A stretch of 64,000 bases of DNA from Callipepla californica brunnescens. Taxonomy: Eukaryota > Chordata > Aves > Galliformes > Odontophoridae. The DNA lies in assembly GCA_023055505.1 (NCBI GenBank), contig JALIRH010000023.1:7880423-7944422 (forward strand). Direction: 5' to 3'. Below, one piece after another: positions 39,516-53,748 of the stretch. The position numbers and the translations under genes are program-made. Within the stretch, counting starts at the first letter, position 1. Every line of letters begins with the position of its first letter. A model generated the notes under the pieces. That model had not been told where the DNA came from. It saw only the letters and a list, made by a program, of their open reading frames with translations, and did no database searches.

Positions 39516-40691
39516 TGTTGCACTGTCTTGCTTTCCTATTATGTAGCCTGAATTATGTATTTTTTTTTATTCTGTGAGACTCAGAATTCCCCAAACAGAT
39601 ATTTAGTCTGTTCTGGACCAGGGAAGTTTTGTGAACATACACTTGCACTGGTATTAGTACTGGAATTAGCCTTAATGGTACTCCTATTTTTCCAAGGCAA
39701 AGAAGATGTAACTGCAGAAGTTTTCAGAGGTCATTCTGACATCGATGGAGTGAAGTTTTTTTACCAAAATAATATTTGTTGTTTCTTGCTGCTGTTCTAT
39801 TTCTCTGTCTCCTCTCAGTTCCACAGCAAGTAAAGGTGGTGAAGAACTAATGGGTAGTCTAATGCCTTCCTTCGCCTATCTAGAATTGTTCCTTATAGTA
39901 TATTTTTCACTGTTTTATGTTGTGTTGTGCTGTAAAGAACACAACTCTACCATTTCCCCTAGAAAACTTTTCAGTAGTCTAATAGAATTCAACATTAGCA
40001 ACATTTTCCCTTTGTTCAGCTAACATTTTCCTTTTTTTGATTTCATTCAGATGCTTCTATTTAATGGTCATCATCTGGCAATCACACTGTATCATCTTTC
40101 CAGATACATTCCCAAACACTTGGAACCTAATTCTGCACTCGTTCCTAATTCGCAGTGACTCAATGATGAGGAAAATTTGATCTCCAAGGGTGATTTTGCA
40201 AGGTGCAGCACACATCTCTCCAGCTCAGTGCCACCTTGTTGAATCTAAGCCTTCTGCATTTGTGTTCAAGACCCCGCATCACATTGCCCTATCTTATTTG
40301 ACTTAGATATTCAACCTACCTTTGCCCTCTCTTTTTGAATGGTTGTGTTACTCCCAGTGTCCTGTTGGTTGCATAGAGCATCATCACTTCACTAAGTAGC
40401 AAAATGCCCATCTTTACCTCAGCTAATGTCCAGTTTTCTATGGTAACACAAAAGCATCCCAGGTGATCTTTTTAGTTTTGGAGAGTTTATTTGTTTTTCA
40501 AGGTATAAACTGAAATAATCAATCATAAGTTAAACTTGCGTTTTGCTGAGTAACTGTAGTTATTTCTTTGTTGCAAGGTTTATGTCTCCCATTTCATTCT
40601 GTTCTCAGACTTGTGCTGAAATTGTTCTGGAAGAAAACATCTCTAGGGAAGAAGTTATTGGAAGCACAATGCCTAAATCAGTCGTAGCTAA

Positions 40692-40723
40692 ACACACACA
40701 CACACGCGCGCGCGCACACACAC
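40692..40723 (+). repeat. (CA)n(CG)n(CA)n alternating purine-pyrimidine repeat
   Basis: A CA-repeat with a central block of four to five CG units, an alternating sequence of the class that favours Z-DNA. Confidence 0.9.
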
Positions 40724-43700
40724 ATAATGTATTAGTAGTGTTATTGTCCTGAAATTCCAACAAGACAAAAAACTTCTGTAATGTTCACTAGACTTTGTAC
40801 TTCAACGTCAAATGTATCTTGAGCTCCAGGGAAATTAATAAATGCAAAGTAATTTAAGCACAGCTTCATTCTGAGTGTAGGTGTCCTGAGAAAATAGCAG
40901 GGTTCCCACATACAAACATTGCTCAGTGACAGAAATAAGCACAAAGAATGATTTTGGATGCTGAAGCCTTGCAATGAACAGGCCTTTTGACACAAACTGC
41001 AGAAGTACTTGCAATCAGTCTGGGCTAGATATCAAAGTTTATCTGCAAATTAATTGTCATTTACTCAAGTTTTATGGGTGCTTTTTCATGATCTTTGCGA
41101 AAACTTCTTGCTGGGGAAGAAGCATCTTCTCTCCTGAAAGTATATGTAGAGCTTTCAAGCCAAAATAGAAACAAAAACAAAAAAGAAACACCCCAAACAA
41201 TCAAATTCTTTGTGGTCTTGCATGGGAAAAAGTCTGTGGACACTACCTTCTTTTGATTTTAGTTCCAATCATGTTGCTGTCCTTCATAACCTTCCATATC
41301 TCCTTTGGGAATTGCCTTGTTTTTATTTTTCATTTGACCTGACATAAGTATCTCTCCATTTTACAAGAAGGCATTTATTTGTCTCACTGATATCTAAATT
41401 CTCTTTTGCTATTTGCCTCACGCTTGTGTAGTATTACCTCTGGACAGGGCTCTGTGCACACTGTACACTCCTATGGATTCCCTCAGCCTGTGAGGAACAT
41501 CTGCAAATTACCATCACTGAATAGTTTGGCAAAAGAGTCCTCTGTTATTAGAAAGGAAACCCATTTTATTTATAGTTATTTACGTACTGGAATTCTTTTC
41601 CTTCAACTATGTCGTAGATGTAAACAAAAGATACATTTTTGTAATGTATTTAAATAATGAAAATGTGTAATTTTTTGTTTTTAATATTTAGTCACTTTGA
41701 CACTCTGTTTTTAAAGTTGTTTGTTTGTTTGTTTTGTTTTTGCATTTGTACTTGCTCAAAAATCATCCTCTGAAAAAACCTCATAATTACTTAAAACTAA
41801 ATTTGACAAAAATTGTGCACCACTTCATCTTTACCATTTTTCTTTCTCTTTTCGTTGTACCTACACGAAGTCTATATCAAAACTTTGGTCTTTAGGCTTA
41901 ATTTTAGATGTGGTGATATCCTAGAATCTGGAGCAGAGAGACCTCTCCTGACATAGGTCCCAGCCATGCAGCTTAATGCCTTCCTACAAGCTCTTTGTTG
42001 AGAAGTTGAAATGGCAATCCTCCATTTGTCCCAATATGCATATGCTTATTTCAGAATTTTTTTTTTACTGCAGATAAGTATACATCCTTGTATTCCTGAA
42101 CAGTTCTTTTCCTAGCTTAGTAGTTGCAGCTTTCAAACTTCCAATCTGTTTTCCATGCAATCCTTTCTTTTACAAAACTCTTCACATATTGTAAACTTTA
42201 CTCAAGCAACCCTCTACTTAATGCTATTTGCAATCTGGCAGTATTTTGCTACTGAGCAGTGATTGCAAAATTGATGAGGCAACACTAGTATCTCCTGCTC
42301 CACACAGAAAAGATGTGGTTCCTCTCCAGCAAGGAACTTTATCAGTGCTTATTTTAAGAAATAATGAGAACTGTGGGAAAATACTGATTTTGACTGTTAC
42401 GTGGTTTCTGGCATTTTGAAGTTGTAATAAGAACCTAACTTGATTTTTACAGTCTAAGGGAAGATTATCAGAGACTTAATATTCTTTGCGTAATACAGAG
42501 CAGAAGGATCACATGTGTGCTTTAAAAGATTATCAGCCTCTTAAATATTCCCTGTAAGCTTAATTAGTCTATTTGTACATACCCAACTAAACACAGCACT
42601 TTTGCTGTGTGTAGGTGTATGCGTGTGCATATATATGTGTACATCTATGTATATAATTTTGTATGTGAACACATAAGTATATCATATTTGTAATTTCTTA
42701 AGAGTACATTTCAGTCAATCTATGGAGAAGTTCAGATTTTGCTCTCTCCTGTCAAGAGAATAAACCCATATCAACATATTTTCCTGTTCATGCAGTTCCA
42801 GTCATCTGACTAAAGGGTAGGAATAACACCACATGAATCACTGGAAATAAGAGAAAACAAAACAAACCTAAGAGATTGCAACATAACCTCATTTCTGTTC
42901 CTTCTGGTGCATCTAAAATAAATCACCTGCCACTTGGTGAATAGTTAGGGATGCAGGAATCCCCTTCAGGGTAGCTCAATGACTCACATGCATAACATTA
43001 AACAGATACTGCCAGGAAGAGGGCTTGCGGCTACATCTGTGCTGGCAGTGGGCTGCTTTTGCACATGTGAAGCCCTCACAGCTCAGCCTAGAGAACCATT
43101 TTCCCCAAAGACATCATTGGATTTTGTCAGGAGTAAGACAGTGGAGCACATTTGTGAGGGCTGTAACCAGAAAGTGCTCTGCCTAGATGGTTGCACTTAT
43201 GGGGATTATTCAGGAAGGATAAACACGTCAGGAGTGTAAGCCAAATTATGGAACACCATGCTTGTGATTTAACTTACACTTCCAGGTTGCTTTTCAAAGG
43301 GTGAAATAGTTTGGGATGCTTATGGTGAGCAACCCCTTGTCTATCTATACAACATACAGCTGAGATTCCCATTTTGAGTGACAGATGATACAGCAAGCAG
43401 TCTAACCATTGCATTATTATTTGTAATGATGCTACTGGGGAACGAAGTAAAATAGAGAAAATTGCTTTTTTTCTTTTTGTTTCTCTCAAATTGATTTTCC
43501 TACATGCAGAGCCGAAATGTCTCCTGTTTCAGTGCATTCCAAAGGCTTAGTCCTGTAAGACTCATCTCCACACTCCTGTGCTGCAGCAGGGATCCACACC
43601 CCTGTCCTGCACTAACGGCCTAGGGCCTGGGCCCTGAACATTCACACACATTGCTCATGGCACAGCCCAATGTGTGTGTGTGGGGGTGACCCAGTTGCAC

Positions 43701-46700
43701 CAGGAATGCACAGTGCCTTATTTTTGCGGCAGTGTTACAAACACAGGCAACAAACACAACGTTACAGCCTTGAGCTGCAAGACAGAGCCGATGGGAAGTC
43801 AATTTTTATCTAAAGTACAGGCAAATCAGAGTAAAGAAGGATTAGCAGCTATTAAAGGTATGATATGGTTGTTGGATACAGTTTGTTTTTTAAGGGAACA
43901 AACAAACAAACAAACAAACAGCAGTGAGTGTGTACTTAAAACGATTACCAAAGCACTTCAAAGAAGCGTTTTTCTACAGAGGTTGTATTCCTACATAATT
44001 TTGCATATTAAATCTAATTTACCTAGCTTCAGAGAATGGCAGCAATATCTGGGGGTTATAGGGCGTGTTTGCTTACATGTCTTCAAAATGGAAAAAAAAG
44101 ATGTTTTACCGAAATTCATGGGATATCTTGATATTGTCACTATTTCTGTCTTGAAGGTATGGGCAGTAAATGTCTCTCTGCCTTTCTTTTCTTTCGACAG
44201 TCCAAACTCTGATGAATCTTCAGAATGTCAGTTTGTGCTAGCTGCAGCCATGCAATAGCTCCTTACTGCTTGTGTTGGAAGTCTAGTTTTCACCATTTCA
44301 TACAAAGAATATTTGTTAAGACAATATCATCTGCAATATTTTATGTCCCCATAATTTTTAAAGAATGTTGATGAAGGTGGGTTTTCTCATATTGCTTAGA
44401 GCAATTGTCTAAACTCTGAAGAGAGTGTTTTTCAACCTTAAATTTTCCTGCATATTTGCATCTCTGTTGTGTATCTTTCCAACATTCAGCTCTGGGCTGT
44501 GGTTAATAATCTTTTCTCCTTTTTCATTGTGTGTGTGCTGATTCTGTGTATGTGATTGGAGCTAACTACCACCTTCAGAGGTTAAAAGGAAATGAACTCA
44601 GAAAAGGAGAAAAAGGGTTAGGCTAGGGGCAAGGAAAAAGTACTTCACCAGAGGTGGTTTGGTTTTGTTTTCCTTGCTCCAGGAAGCACAAGTCAGCTGC
44701 CAGCCAGTGTGTAAGAGAGCACTGAGCATGTTCCAGGTCAGAATGGGGCTGCAATTCCACCTTGTGCAAATAGTGGAAAAAGTCTGAGCCCAGGTGTGAA
44801 AGAAGAACCTAGGGGGACAGTTTCACTGTAGATGAAAATATTTAGTTGCCTGTAACTATGTGTTCATAAAAAGAGTTTATTCTGGTTAGACTTGGGTTAT
44901 TTGGTCTTTAGCTGGTAAAATAGTACCTGTATGAAAAAAATCAAAGCTATATGGATGAAGCTCAGTCCTGCAAAGTTATCATATAAATCACTCATGATTA
45001 CATAGATTTTGTGCCTAGCTAGTATATATTCTAAAAAGAATTTTGCATGAATCTCCAGTAATGACAGTACCTTAAAACAGTATATTCACTCTGAGATAGA
45101 AAGCCTCATATTCATTCTGGCAAAGAGCAAATGATCTTTGTATTTCCATTTCCCAGGAATAGAGATATACACAGGGGTGAAGAATTTACTGAAGGTCAAG
45201 TACAAGATAGCAGAGCTGGTATTAAAATCAGAGCTTTTCCAGCACAGTTCCTATACTTGAGGCACTTCAAATTGCTAATTCATTTGTACTTTTACTCTCA
45301 TAAGATTTTTTCTTTTTTTATGGCAAGAATATTGAAGAGCAAAATATCTGAAACATTAATGTATAATTATTTTTGTGTCCTACAATAAAGAGGCTCTTGG
45401 TACATCAGAACACACTTGCATCACTTCATTTCACAAAGAATAAAAGGGAGAAGGCATTTTCTTTAAGTTTTACTTAAACAAGAAAAATAAACATGCTTTG
45501 TAACAAGCATCCTTTTCTAATATACATAATAATTCTGTGTTTCAGAGCAGTGCATGGATAGTGACTTATCCTCCTGAGGAGAATGATCGGGATGTCTGTT
45601 TGGAACTATTCCTGAAATTAGACCAGCATGAGCTCTCCTCTACCAATCTAAGGTAATACTGCTGAAACCCAAGAAATCCAAAGTGATGTATGTCCAGCTG
45701 ACCATGCACCGACAGTGACAAGCCTGGCAAAGGTTCTGTATTCCTGCAGCCAAAAGAGGAAGGAGAATGGGTAACCCCAGGGACATTGCTCCAGGAGGCA
45801 TGGCAATCACACATTTCACTCTGAGGAGTATTTATTCAGCAGAACAAAAGCCTCTCTAGGAGGTGAACGGGTTTACTAATAGTGGTAGCCCAGACTTCTG
45901 CTTTTTGCATTAGAGCAAATGCAGCAGCACTGAAATCCTGCTTTCCTTTATCCTGAAGCGCACCAGAGGAGGTTTCAGTTGCAATCATTTTGCATCAGGA
46001 TGAGCCTGATCTAAAACGAGGGCAGAAGCAGCCCTACTGGGATTTGTACACATAAGTAAGTCAAGTATGATTTGCCAAGTGATATGCATGAAAACTAATT
46101 TGCTTGCTGGAGAATGTTCTTTTGAAATGTTTTCTTTAAAATGATTGCAGCTCAAAAGCAGCAGAAAATGTACCCAGGTCTGAGGTATATCTGCCTCATT
46201 CTGCTTCCTTCAGGTTGCATCAATTATGTATGCCCTTGTCACTTTGGATAACAGCCTGGTCTCAGGAAGATATTAATTATTGTGTAATGACATTCACTAA
46301 TTGTTTCTCCCTTTAGAGTATTTAAAAAAAATTGATTGTGTGTTGACAACAATATGGTATGATGAATGGTTGTTAAGATGTCTCTAGTGCAAAATGAAAT
46401 ATCATTTCTGCAATAATTTCAGTGATACAAAGTCAGCAAAATCTTAATAATATTATAAGCAGATTACACTTTTTTTTGTCTTTTTTGGGAGTGGGAATAT
46501 TCTTCTTTTTTTTATTACCCATTAAAAACCTCCATAAGGTTTTTAATTATTGCCAAATACACATTAAAAGATTCTGAAACGTACTGCAAATGACACAAAT
46601 CCTTTGTGTTCAGAAAACTCAGAAGTTTGTCTTGATTTTGGTGGGAGCTCTGTAAATCATGTGTTGAAAATCCAGGTTCTTAACAACAAAAAATCCTAAC

Positions 46701-47734
46701 TTCAGGTGGCAAAAAAAACCCCAAAATATATTTTAAGAAAAAAGCTTGAACAAAAAAATTTTTTTTTTTTTTTTTTGCAACTTTGTCACATATTCCATCT
46801 AGTTATCCAAAACACATTAACATGAAGTTAATGAAAGTCTTACGTGCTGGTACTCACTTGTGAGAACTGTGGTATCTGAACATTGAACAAGCTTCATTTC
46901 TGAAATTAAATGGTCCTGTGATGAAATGGCCTCTCCTGTATTTAGTAACATATCTTAGTAACCAGGATGAAAGCAAATGGTTAAACATGTGTCCGAGGTA
47001 AACCCAAATGCCTTCTTGTATGTTTTCACATCATAAGCAATTTTTAATTTTAATTCTCTAATTAGTTATACTCAGCACTGTCAGCCCAACTCATATCAGT
47101 CTTGCAAAGTATATATGTTACATGGACATTAACTTCCTTTTGTCATCATTTTATGGAAAAAGAGATAGTGTGCATGAGTATATGTGATAAAGTTAAAAAG
47201 ACAAGCCCTTCGCTTTGCATAAAGACCTTGTAAAGCTCTGAGTTTGGAATATCTTAGTAGGTCTACATAGCAAAAGTTTCATTAGAAGAGAATTGTGCAG
47301 TTGAGCTTTTGAAGTATGAGAATTAAAGTATCCTTTGAAACCCCTAAGATGTTATCACACACAGTTCTTATTCAGTGAATGGAGGCGGAAGATAAGATCT
47401 TCAAAGTTGTAATGCAGGTATCTTTAATTTGTATAAATGGAGTCACCAATAACAGAGTTTGGGCACCTTCTGTACATAATGGACAGGGCAGTGAGATTAC
47501 CAGCTTTATACCTGGTACTGTGGTGGGCTTGACACCACCTCCCTTGAATTGTGCTGTGACCCTGCCTGGCTTCCTTCTGTAGATGGACAGGGTTGGAGTT
47601 TTGCAACTTCAAGGGAATTTCACTTGCAAAATGAGCATTTATTTTCTACCTGTGAAGGTAGTTATAGTAGCTAATGTATAAACAGTAATCTAAAAGGGCT
47701 GTAAAATAAGCAGAAGTCTTCTGAACATGGTAGA

Positions 47735-48022
47735 AAAGAAGTCTGGATAAGAGAAGGTTCTGGGGAGACTTTATTGCAGCCTTCTGGTACTTGAAGGAGG
47801 CCTCCAGGAAAGCTAGGGAGTATAGTTTTAGGAAAGTAGGTATTTGTTTTAAACTTGAACTTTAGGTTAGACGTTTAGAAGAAACTCATTGCCTTGAGGT
47901 TGGTGTGAAGCTAGAAAATATTGCCCGGAGTGGTTATGGATGCCTCATCTCCGGCCATGAAGGTTGGACATGATAACATTCAAGGTCCCCGTCAAACCAT
48001 GCCATGATTCTATAATTCTATG
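47735..48022 (+). mobile_element. CR1 LINE 3' end
   Basis: The sequence reads in CR1 sense: 'ggggagactttattgcagcc', 'tacttgaaggaggcc', 'gaaggttggacatgataaca', ending with the terminal repeat ATGATTCTATAATTCTATGA near 48003-48022. It is 5'-truncated and the only CR1 copy I place on the + strand. Confidence 0.85.
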
Positions 48023-48593
48023 AAATCAACATTCTCAAGTTTATGTTGTGCTTCTTTTCCCCCTTAGATGATCTGTATAACTCAATTTACTGTACATGGA
48101 ATGCTATAAATATTAATATATGTATAGAAATAAATACAGAAGTCTGGTGCATTTTTAAGCATGGGACAGCAAGAATAGTGTTGGAGAAGTCTGTCTGAAG
48201 ACTGCACGATTAAGTCTTATTTTCAAGGGTGCTTTTTTCAGCATAACCTCACTACTTGTACTGTAATACTTTTGTTTTGTTTTGTTTATGTGTCCAATAC
48301 AAGAAAGTAAATCTAATTCAATAGGGAATTCAGTGTCTGATATTCACTAATTCCACATAATCTAGCATCCCAGCTGTCATGACACCATGACTTTTGTTTG
48401 GTAGCTCAGTCATGATCAATTAATTCTGCAAAATGATGGAACTGTTAAATGTACAGTTTCAGTCCAGGCTAACAGTAGCAGTTAGTGAATAAAATTGCAT
48501 GGTTCTGTTTCTAGAAAATGTCAGCATCTACTTAGAGGAAAACAGTGGCATTTGCTTTTATACAGTATTTTCTCTAACACATTATATGGTCGT

Positions 48594-48880
48594 AGAACTA
48601 CAGAATACCCTGACCTGGACAGGACTTGCAAGGATCATCTGTTTTAACTCTCAGCTTCACACAGCACCAATCAAAATCCAAACACTATGGCTGAGTGCAC
48701 TGTCCAAATGCTCCTTGCACTCCGTCTCTCAGGGCTGTGCCCACAGACCTCTGGTGCAGAGCCTTTCCCTGACCCCCAGCTGCCCCTCCCCTGACACAGC
48801 TTTGTGCCATTCCCTTGGGCCCTGCCACTGTTGCAGAGAGCAGAGCTCAGCACTGCCCTCCATTCCCTCTGAGAAATGCA
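48594..48880 (-). mobile_element. CR1 LINE 3' fragment
   Basis: The complement of a CR1 3' region related to the 28.8-kb copy: both share 'ctctggtgcagagcctttcc', 'cccctgacacagctttgtgc' and 'gcagagagcagagctcagca'-type segments. The end at about 48594 has a degraded CAGAATA terminal repeat. Confidence 0.85.
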
Positions 48881-51185
48881 GTACACACGTAATCGTTGCA
48901 AATTTTGGAAAAATATGTTTATTTGCTTTTAACATTTACATGTGGAAACATATCCATTTGAATCCACATTTATATACACATATAAAAAAGGCCATATTAA
49001 AACAGAACATTGTTCCTGCCACTATCACCAGCAACATAAAGTAGAGTGAAATTCAATGCAAGGCTGAGCCCCCAGAACTAACATTAAGCCCAGAGCAGAT
49101 CAACCAGCCCAAGAAAGGAGTCTACAAGATGAAAATACAACAATCATCACATACAGTTCAATCTCTCCATCTGTAAATTGTGGAAAGCCTCAGTGAGGGC
49201 TTCCGATGCCTACAGCTGTTATTTACCATTTGCATTAGAGGCTGGTGAATACCTTGCTGCATTTTCAAGAATTTTCATATGTCATTCAGTGATTCACTGT
49301 AATTTTCTTCTCTCTTCTATGTATGAATATTCTAAGTTGTTTATTGGTAGAAACAGTCACTGTAAAAGCAAGTTTTAAACAAATATTACCAAACATTCAC
49401 AAAAACTTGTCATTTGTACTCATGATCATGAGTGTTCCAGCTGTTGCATGAATCCAGTTGGAAACAGGAAGATTGTTATTTTACTTACATAGCCAAATAA
49501 ACAAATGATTGTTAAAGCTGTCTATCAAGTATCTGTAAAATATAGGCATATCAAAAATATATGCATAACTTATGTAATGTTTAATATTATACCAAATATG
49601 ATTTTCAAGCAGAGATATGTATTTATGTTGTACTTAACAAACATTTCCATCATTGCTTTTTCTGTCGGTGACACTCTGCTCTGCTTTGTATTTTTCACTC
49701 TGGCCATATACCTGGTGCTAACTTCTCTAGCTAAGTGCAATTCAGATCACTGTAGCAGAAGACAGTGTGGCCTTGGACACAACCCTTCAGCTACTATTGC
49801 TTAACTCCCTGTTTGTTTTCTAATTTTGCTAATGTTGTACTCTTTTGTATTACTTCCTAACTAAGTGCAACCCAAGCAGATATACTGCTACTGATTATAC
49901 TCTTGCTATTTTCCTATATATAGCAAGAGTTCCTATATTCCCCAAATCAACACTCTTCCTAATCACTTACATTCTGACAGAGGCAATTACTTTCCTAGTC
50001 TCATAAGCTTGTGGTGGGAATAGGTATGGGAAGGCATGGTGCATGGGTGGGTTACTTTCAGGCTTAATTTACTCATATCAGCTTTACTCATCACATTTCA
50101 AAAGTGCCAGCTTGGAATCACATGATGACTCTCAGACATATTTTCTCTGAAATTCTTCCTCAGCTGACTGATTTCTGTCACCTTCATGGTAGTTTAATGA
50201 GGGAAGGCACCCTGTCTGCATCCCTCTAGGAGCTTGGTCTTCCCAGATTAGCAGATGTACAATCCTAAGGAGGGCATTTGAGTGAAACAGCACTGCAAAA
50301 GACCGCATAGAAGTTAAATGCTTAATTGTGGGCTGACTGTTGAAGCTCTGTCCTTCTCAGTAACGGGGAGCAGGATGTTCACTGGTGGAAGGCTGGTGGA
50401 ATAGAATGAGATTCTCAGCCCCCAAGGGCAGTGCCAAGGCACCCTTCCCACAACTGTGGCTTTACAATACCTTTTTTTGTAGGAAAGATTTTCCATAATT
50501 GGTTAGATGAGGATATGCTCTGTTCATCCCTCAGTGGGTGAAGAAGAAATATCACAATGTTTGTATTATGATGGGCTGGGTTGTTTTCTTGGTTATTTTC
50601 ATATTTACTCATATGCTGACTTTGTTCTGACTGAAAACTCCTGTAAACTCTGGTTCTAATAGTTGAGTTTGATAGTATTTCACCTTCATAGGAAGAATTG
50701 CTAGGGTGAGACCCAGAAGGGCTTCTTTGGCACCTCAGGATGTGAAACATACTTGGACTTCCCAGGGCAACACCAGAGAAAGGAGATCATTGTGCAGGTC
50801 TCCTCTCAGTGCACGGTGAGAGTTCATCTAAGGCAGCCAACAGGAGCTCCCATCTTCTGAAGAGGACTTTCCAATGGCTTCCTGCCTGGCCGTGGTGTTG
50901 GTATTTCATGTGCACTGATGACAAAGAATGGCTGTTGGGAATCATGCATGATAGCATGTGTACCTAGACCAAACCCTTAGGCTTGAATTTTCTAAATATC
51001 ATTTACAGCTTCTGTGAATTCCTACAGATGTGGGTCTGGAGCTCAGCAAATGTTCTGATGTCTTGCTTGCTGCCCTGAGGATTCTAAGCCCCCAGATTCA
51101 TATTCCTAGGTTTCATCTTCCAGTTTTGTAGACTGAGCCCCATACAAAATAAATGTTATGAGAACAGGAACAATGGCTGTATCTC

Positions 51186-52362
51186 ACATATCACAGAATC
51201 TTAGAATGGTTTGGGTTGGAAATGACCTTTAAGATCATTTATTTCCAACCTCCCTGCTATAGGCAGGAACACCTCCCACTAGACCCAGTTGCTCAAAGCC
51301 TTATGCAATCTGGCCTTGAATGCTTCCAGGGAGGAGGCATCCCCAACCTCTGTGGGCAACCTGTTCCAGTGTCTCACCACCCTCAGAGTGAATTCCTTTC
51401 TAATATCTAGTCTAAATCTACCCTCTTCCATTTTAAAGCCATTTCCCCTCATCCTGTCACTACACGCCTTAATACAAAGTTCCTCCCCAGCTTTTCTTTG
51501 TGTACCAGAAGGCCACTATGAGGTCCTGTAGGAGCTCTCTCTTCTCTAAACTGAAGAGCCCCAGATCTCTCAGCCTGTCCTCGTAGGAAAGGTGCTCTTG
51601 CCCTCTGATGATCTTCATGGGCCCCCTATAAACTCACTACAACAGCTCCATGTCCTTCTTGTGTTGGGGGCCAAAGAACTTGACAAAATACTCCAGGCAA
51701 GGTCTAATGAGAAAAGTAAAGGAACAGAATCACCTCTCTTGACCTGCTGATCTTGCTTCTCCTGATACAAGCCAAGATACAGTTGGTCTAGACTGCAAAT
51801 GCAAATTGCTGGTTCATGTTGTGACTTTCATCCATTGTCTCCCCCAAATCCTTCTCCTCATGGCTACTCTCAAGCCATTCTCTGCTCATCTTTTCTTTGT
51901 GCTTGAGATTGCCCCAAACCATATGCTGGACCTTGCACTGGGCTGTCTTGAGCATCAGGAGTTTATCATGAGCCCACCTCTTGAGCATGTCCAGGTCCTT
52001 TGGGTGACATCATTTCCCTCTAGCATATCAATTGCACCACTCAGCTTGATGTTGTCTGCATATTTGCTGACAGTGCACTTGATCCCACTGTCTATGTCGT
52101 CTGAAAATATGTTAAATAGCAGCACTCCTAGCACTGGTCCCTGAGGAATGCCACTCTTCACTGGTTTCCATTTGGGCATAGAGCCATTGACTGCAACTCT
52201 GAGAGTATCCTCCCAGTCAACCCCTTACCCAGTGAATGCTCTATTCCTAAAATCCATTTTTATTTTTATTTTTTTCCATTTTTACAACCAGGATGTTATG
52301 ATCAGTTTCTATTCCTTTTTCCACTGATGTTGTTAACACCATCGTAGAAGGCCATCAAGTTT
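51186..52362 (-). mobile_element. CR1 LINE 3' half with decayed RT
   Basis: This is the longest CR1 copy in the window. It starts with the complement of the terminal repeat (CACAGAATCTTAGAATGGTT) and runs about 1.2 kb into the RT domain. The - strand reads SGIPQGPVLGVLLFNIF (RT motif B region) near 52150 and a YADN tetrapeptide at the catalytic YADD position near 52065, so the second catalytic aspartate is lost. Stops and shifts break the frame. A T-rich insertion lies at about 52255-52276. Confidence 0.92.
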
Positions 52363-52691
52363 GAAATATATGATTTATGATCTGTGCCATCAGGGCTATA
52401 AATATTTGGAACAAAGTGAGAGTGACAGAGCAATTATAAGCATCCCACAGTGCACTAATTTATTTAAAAGTATGCATAGTGTATGCCTTTGAGCCAGGTA
52501 ATGGTGGCAGCTCTGAGGAAGGCACAAACAAATTCTTGCAGGTAATTTTAAGAAGGTAAACATCTCTTCCACTGAATTATGAAGCTATTTTTTGTGCCAC
52601 ATCGTATCAGTGAGATGTAACCAATTCTGCTAGGAGATGCTCTGAAAGGAGATAAAAGCAATATTGTACCCCTTAGAACTAGGATGAGAAA

Positions 52692-53345
52692 CATAGAATC
52701 ATAGAATCATCTCTGTCAGAAAACACCTTCAAGATCATAAAATCCAACAATCAACCTGACCTACCAATTCCCTTCACAAAACCATGTCCCTAAGTGCTAT
52801 GTCCATACATTTTTTTAATATTTCCCCAGAGGGTGACTCCACTTCTTCCATGGGCATCCCCTTCCCATGCACGACTACACTCTCGCATAAAATTCTTCCT
52901 AATGTCAAATCTAAAATTCTGAATAATTTGAGGCCATTTTCATGTCCTGTCACTTGTTATCTTAGACAAGAGAACAACACCTCACTACAACCTTCTTTTA
53001 GGCAGTTTTAGAGAGAGACAGTCTTCCCACAACCTCATCTTTTTCAGGTTAAACAGAACCAGTTCCCTCAGCTGCTCCTCGTAAGTTGTTTTCTAGTCCC
53101 TTCTCCATCTTCTTTCCTCAAGCAGCTCCTTATCCTCCTTGCAGCGATGGGCCCCAAACTGAACATGGTACTTAAGGTTTGGTCTCACCAGTGCTACATC
53201 CAAGAAGACAATCACTTTCCTTAGCCTGTTGTTATCCACACTATTTCTGGCACAAGCCAAGATAAACCTGGCTCACATGCAGTCTGCTGTTGTCCAGCAC
53301 TTCCCATCCTCCTCTGAGATAGGAAACACCTTTTTGTCTTCTAGG
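52692..53345 (-). mobile_element. CR1 LINE 3' fragment, older subfamily
   Basis: It starts with CATAGAATCATAGAATCAT, the complement of the CR1 terminal repeat. The 3' UTR and RT C-terminal complement follow ('agagggtgactccacttctt', 'gctgctcctcgtaagttg', 'gatgggccccaaactgaac'). It is more diverged than the 51.2-kb copy just upstream, which suggests an independent insertion. The right edge is uncertain. Confidence 0.8.
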
Positions 53346-53748
53346 AGGGAAGTGAGGTTGGTGGCTTTGCTTTTTAGGACTACTGAAAATTGTTCTTGTT
53401 TAGAAAGAAGTTTAAAGACTTTGAATTTGATTAAAATAATGTTTCCACAGAATACTGGAAATCAAACAAATAATTCACCTCATATGTAGAAATCTCCCAG
53501 AAATGGAGGTACTTGGTATCACAAATGATGAAGCTCAAAGAGCCAAATTATTCTTTCCTTTTACATCCCAGAAGCCTACAAATATATTTTTATTATATAT
53601 CATCATCATCATTGTTATTACTTTCATCGTTGTACTTTCCTCAGTGTGGGTTCAGCTGTGTCCCTGTTGCAGTCAATGGGGTTTGACCATGCCTTTCTAT
53701 GGGGGTCTCCTTAAAGCCTAAAACAGCTGCTTCTGGACAGAAACTAAG

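Larger units (their letters stand above)
37840..51185. other. AT-rich non-coding sequence with sparse CR1 fragments
   Basis: It contains the listed CR1 fragments, a CA/CG repeat, a short (AAAC)n at about 43899-43920 and T-runs near 46758-46776. The 194-codon ORF at 43674-44258 has no recognisable domain and crosses the AAAC repeat, so I treat it as chance. No exon, RNA gene or further LTR was recognised. Confidence 0.5.

Noticed and set aside
43674..44258. 194-codon ORF in AT-rich sequence
   Set aside because: It crosses an (AAAC)n repeat, has no recognisable motif and no splice context, and its length is not extreme for 64 kb.
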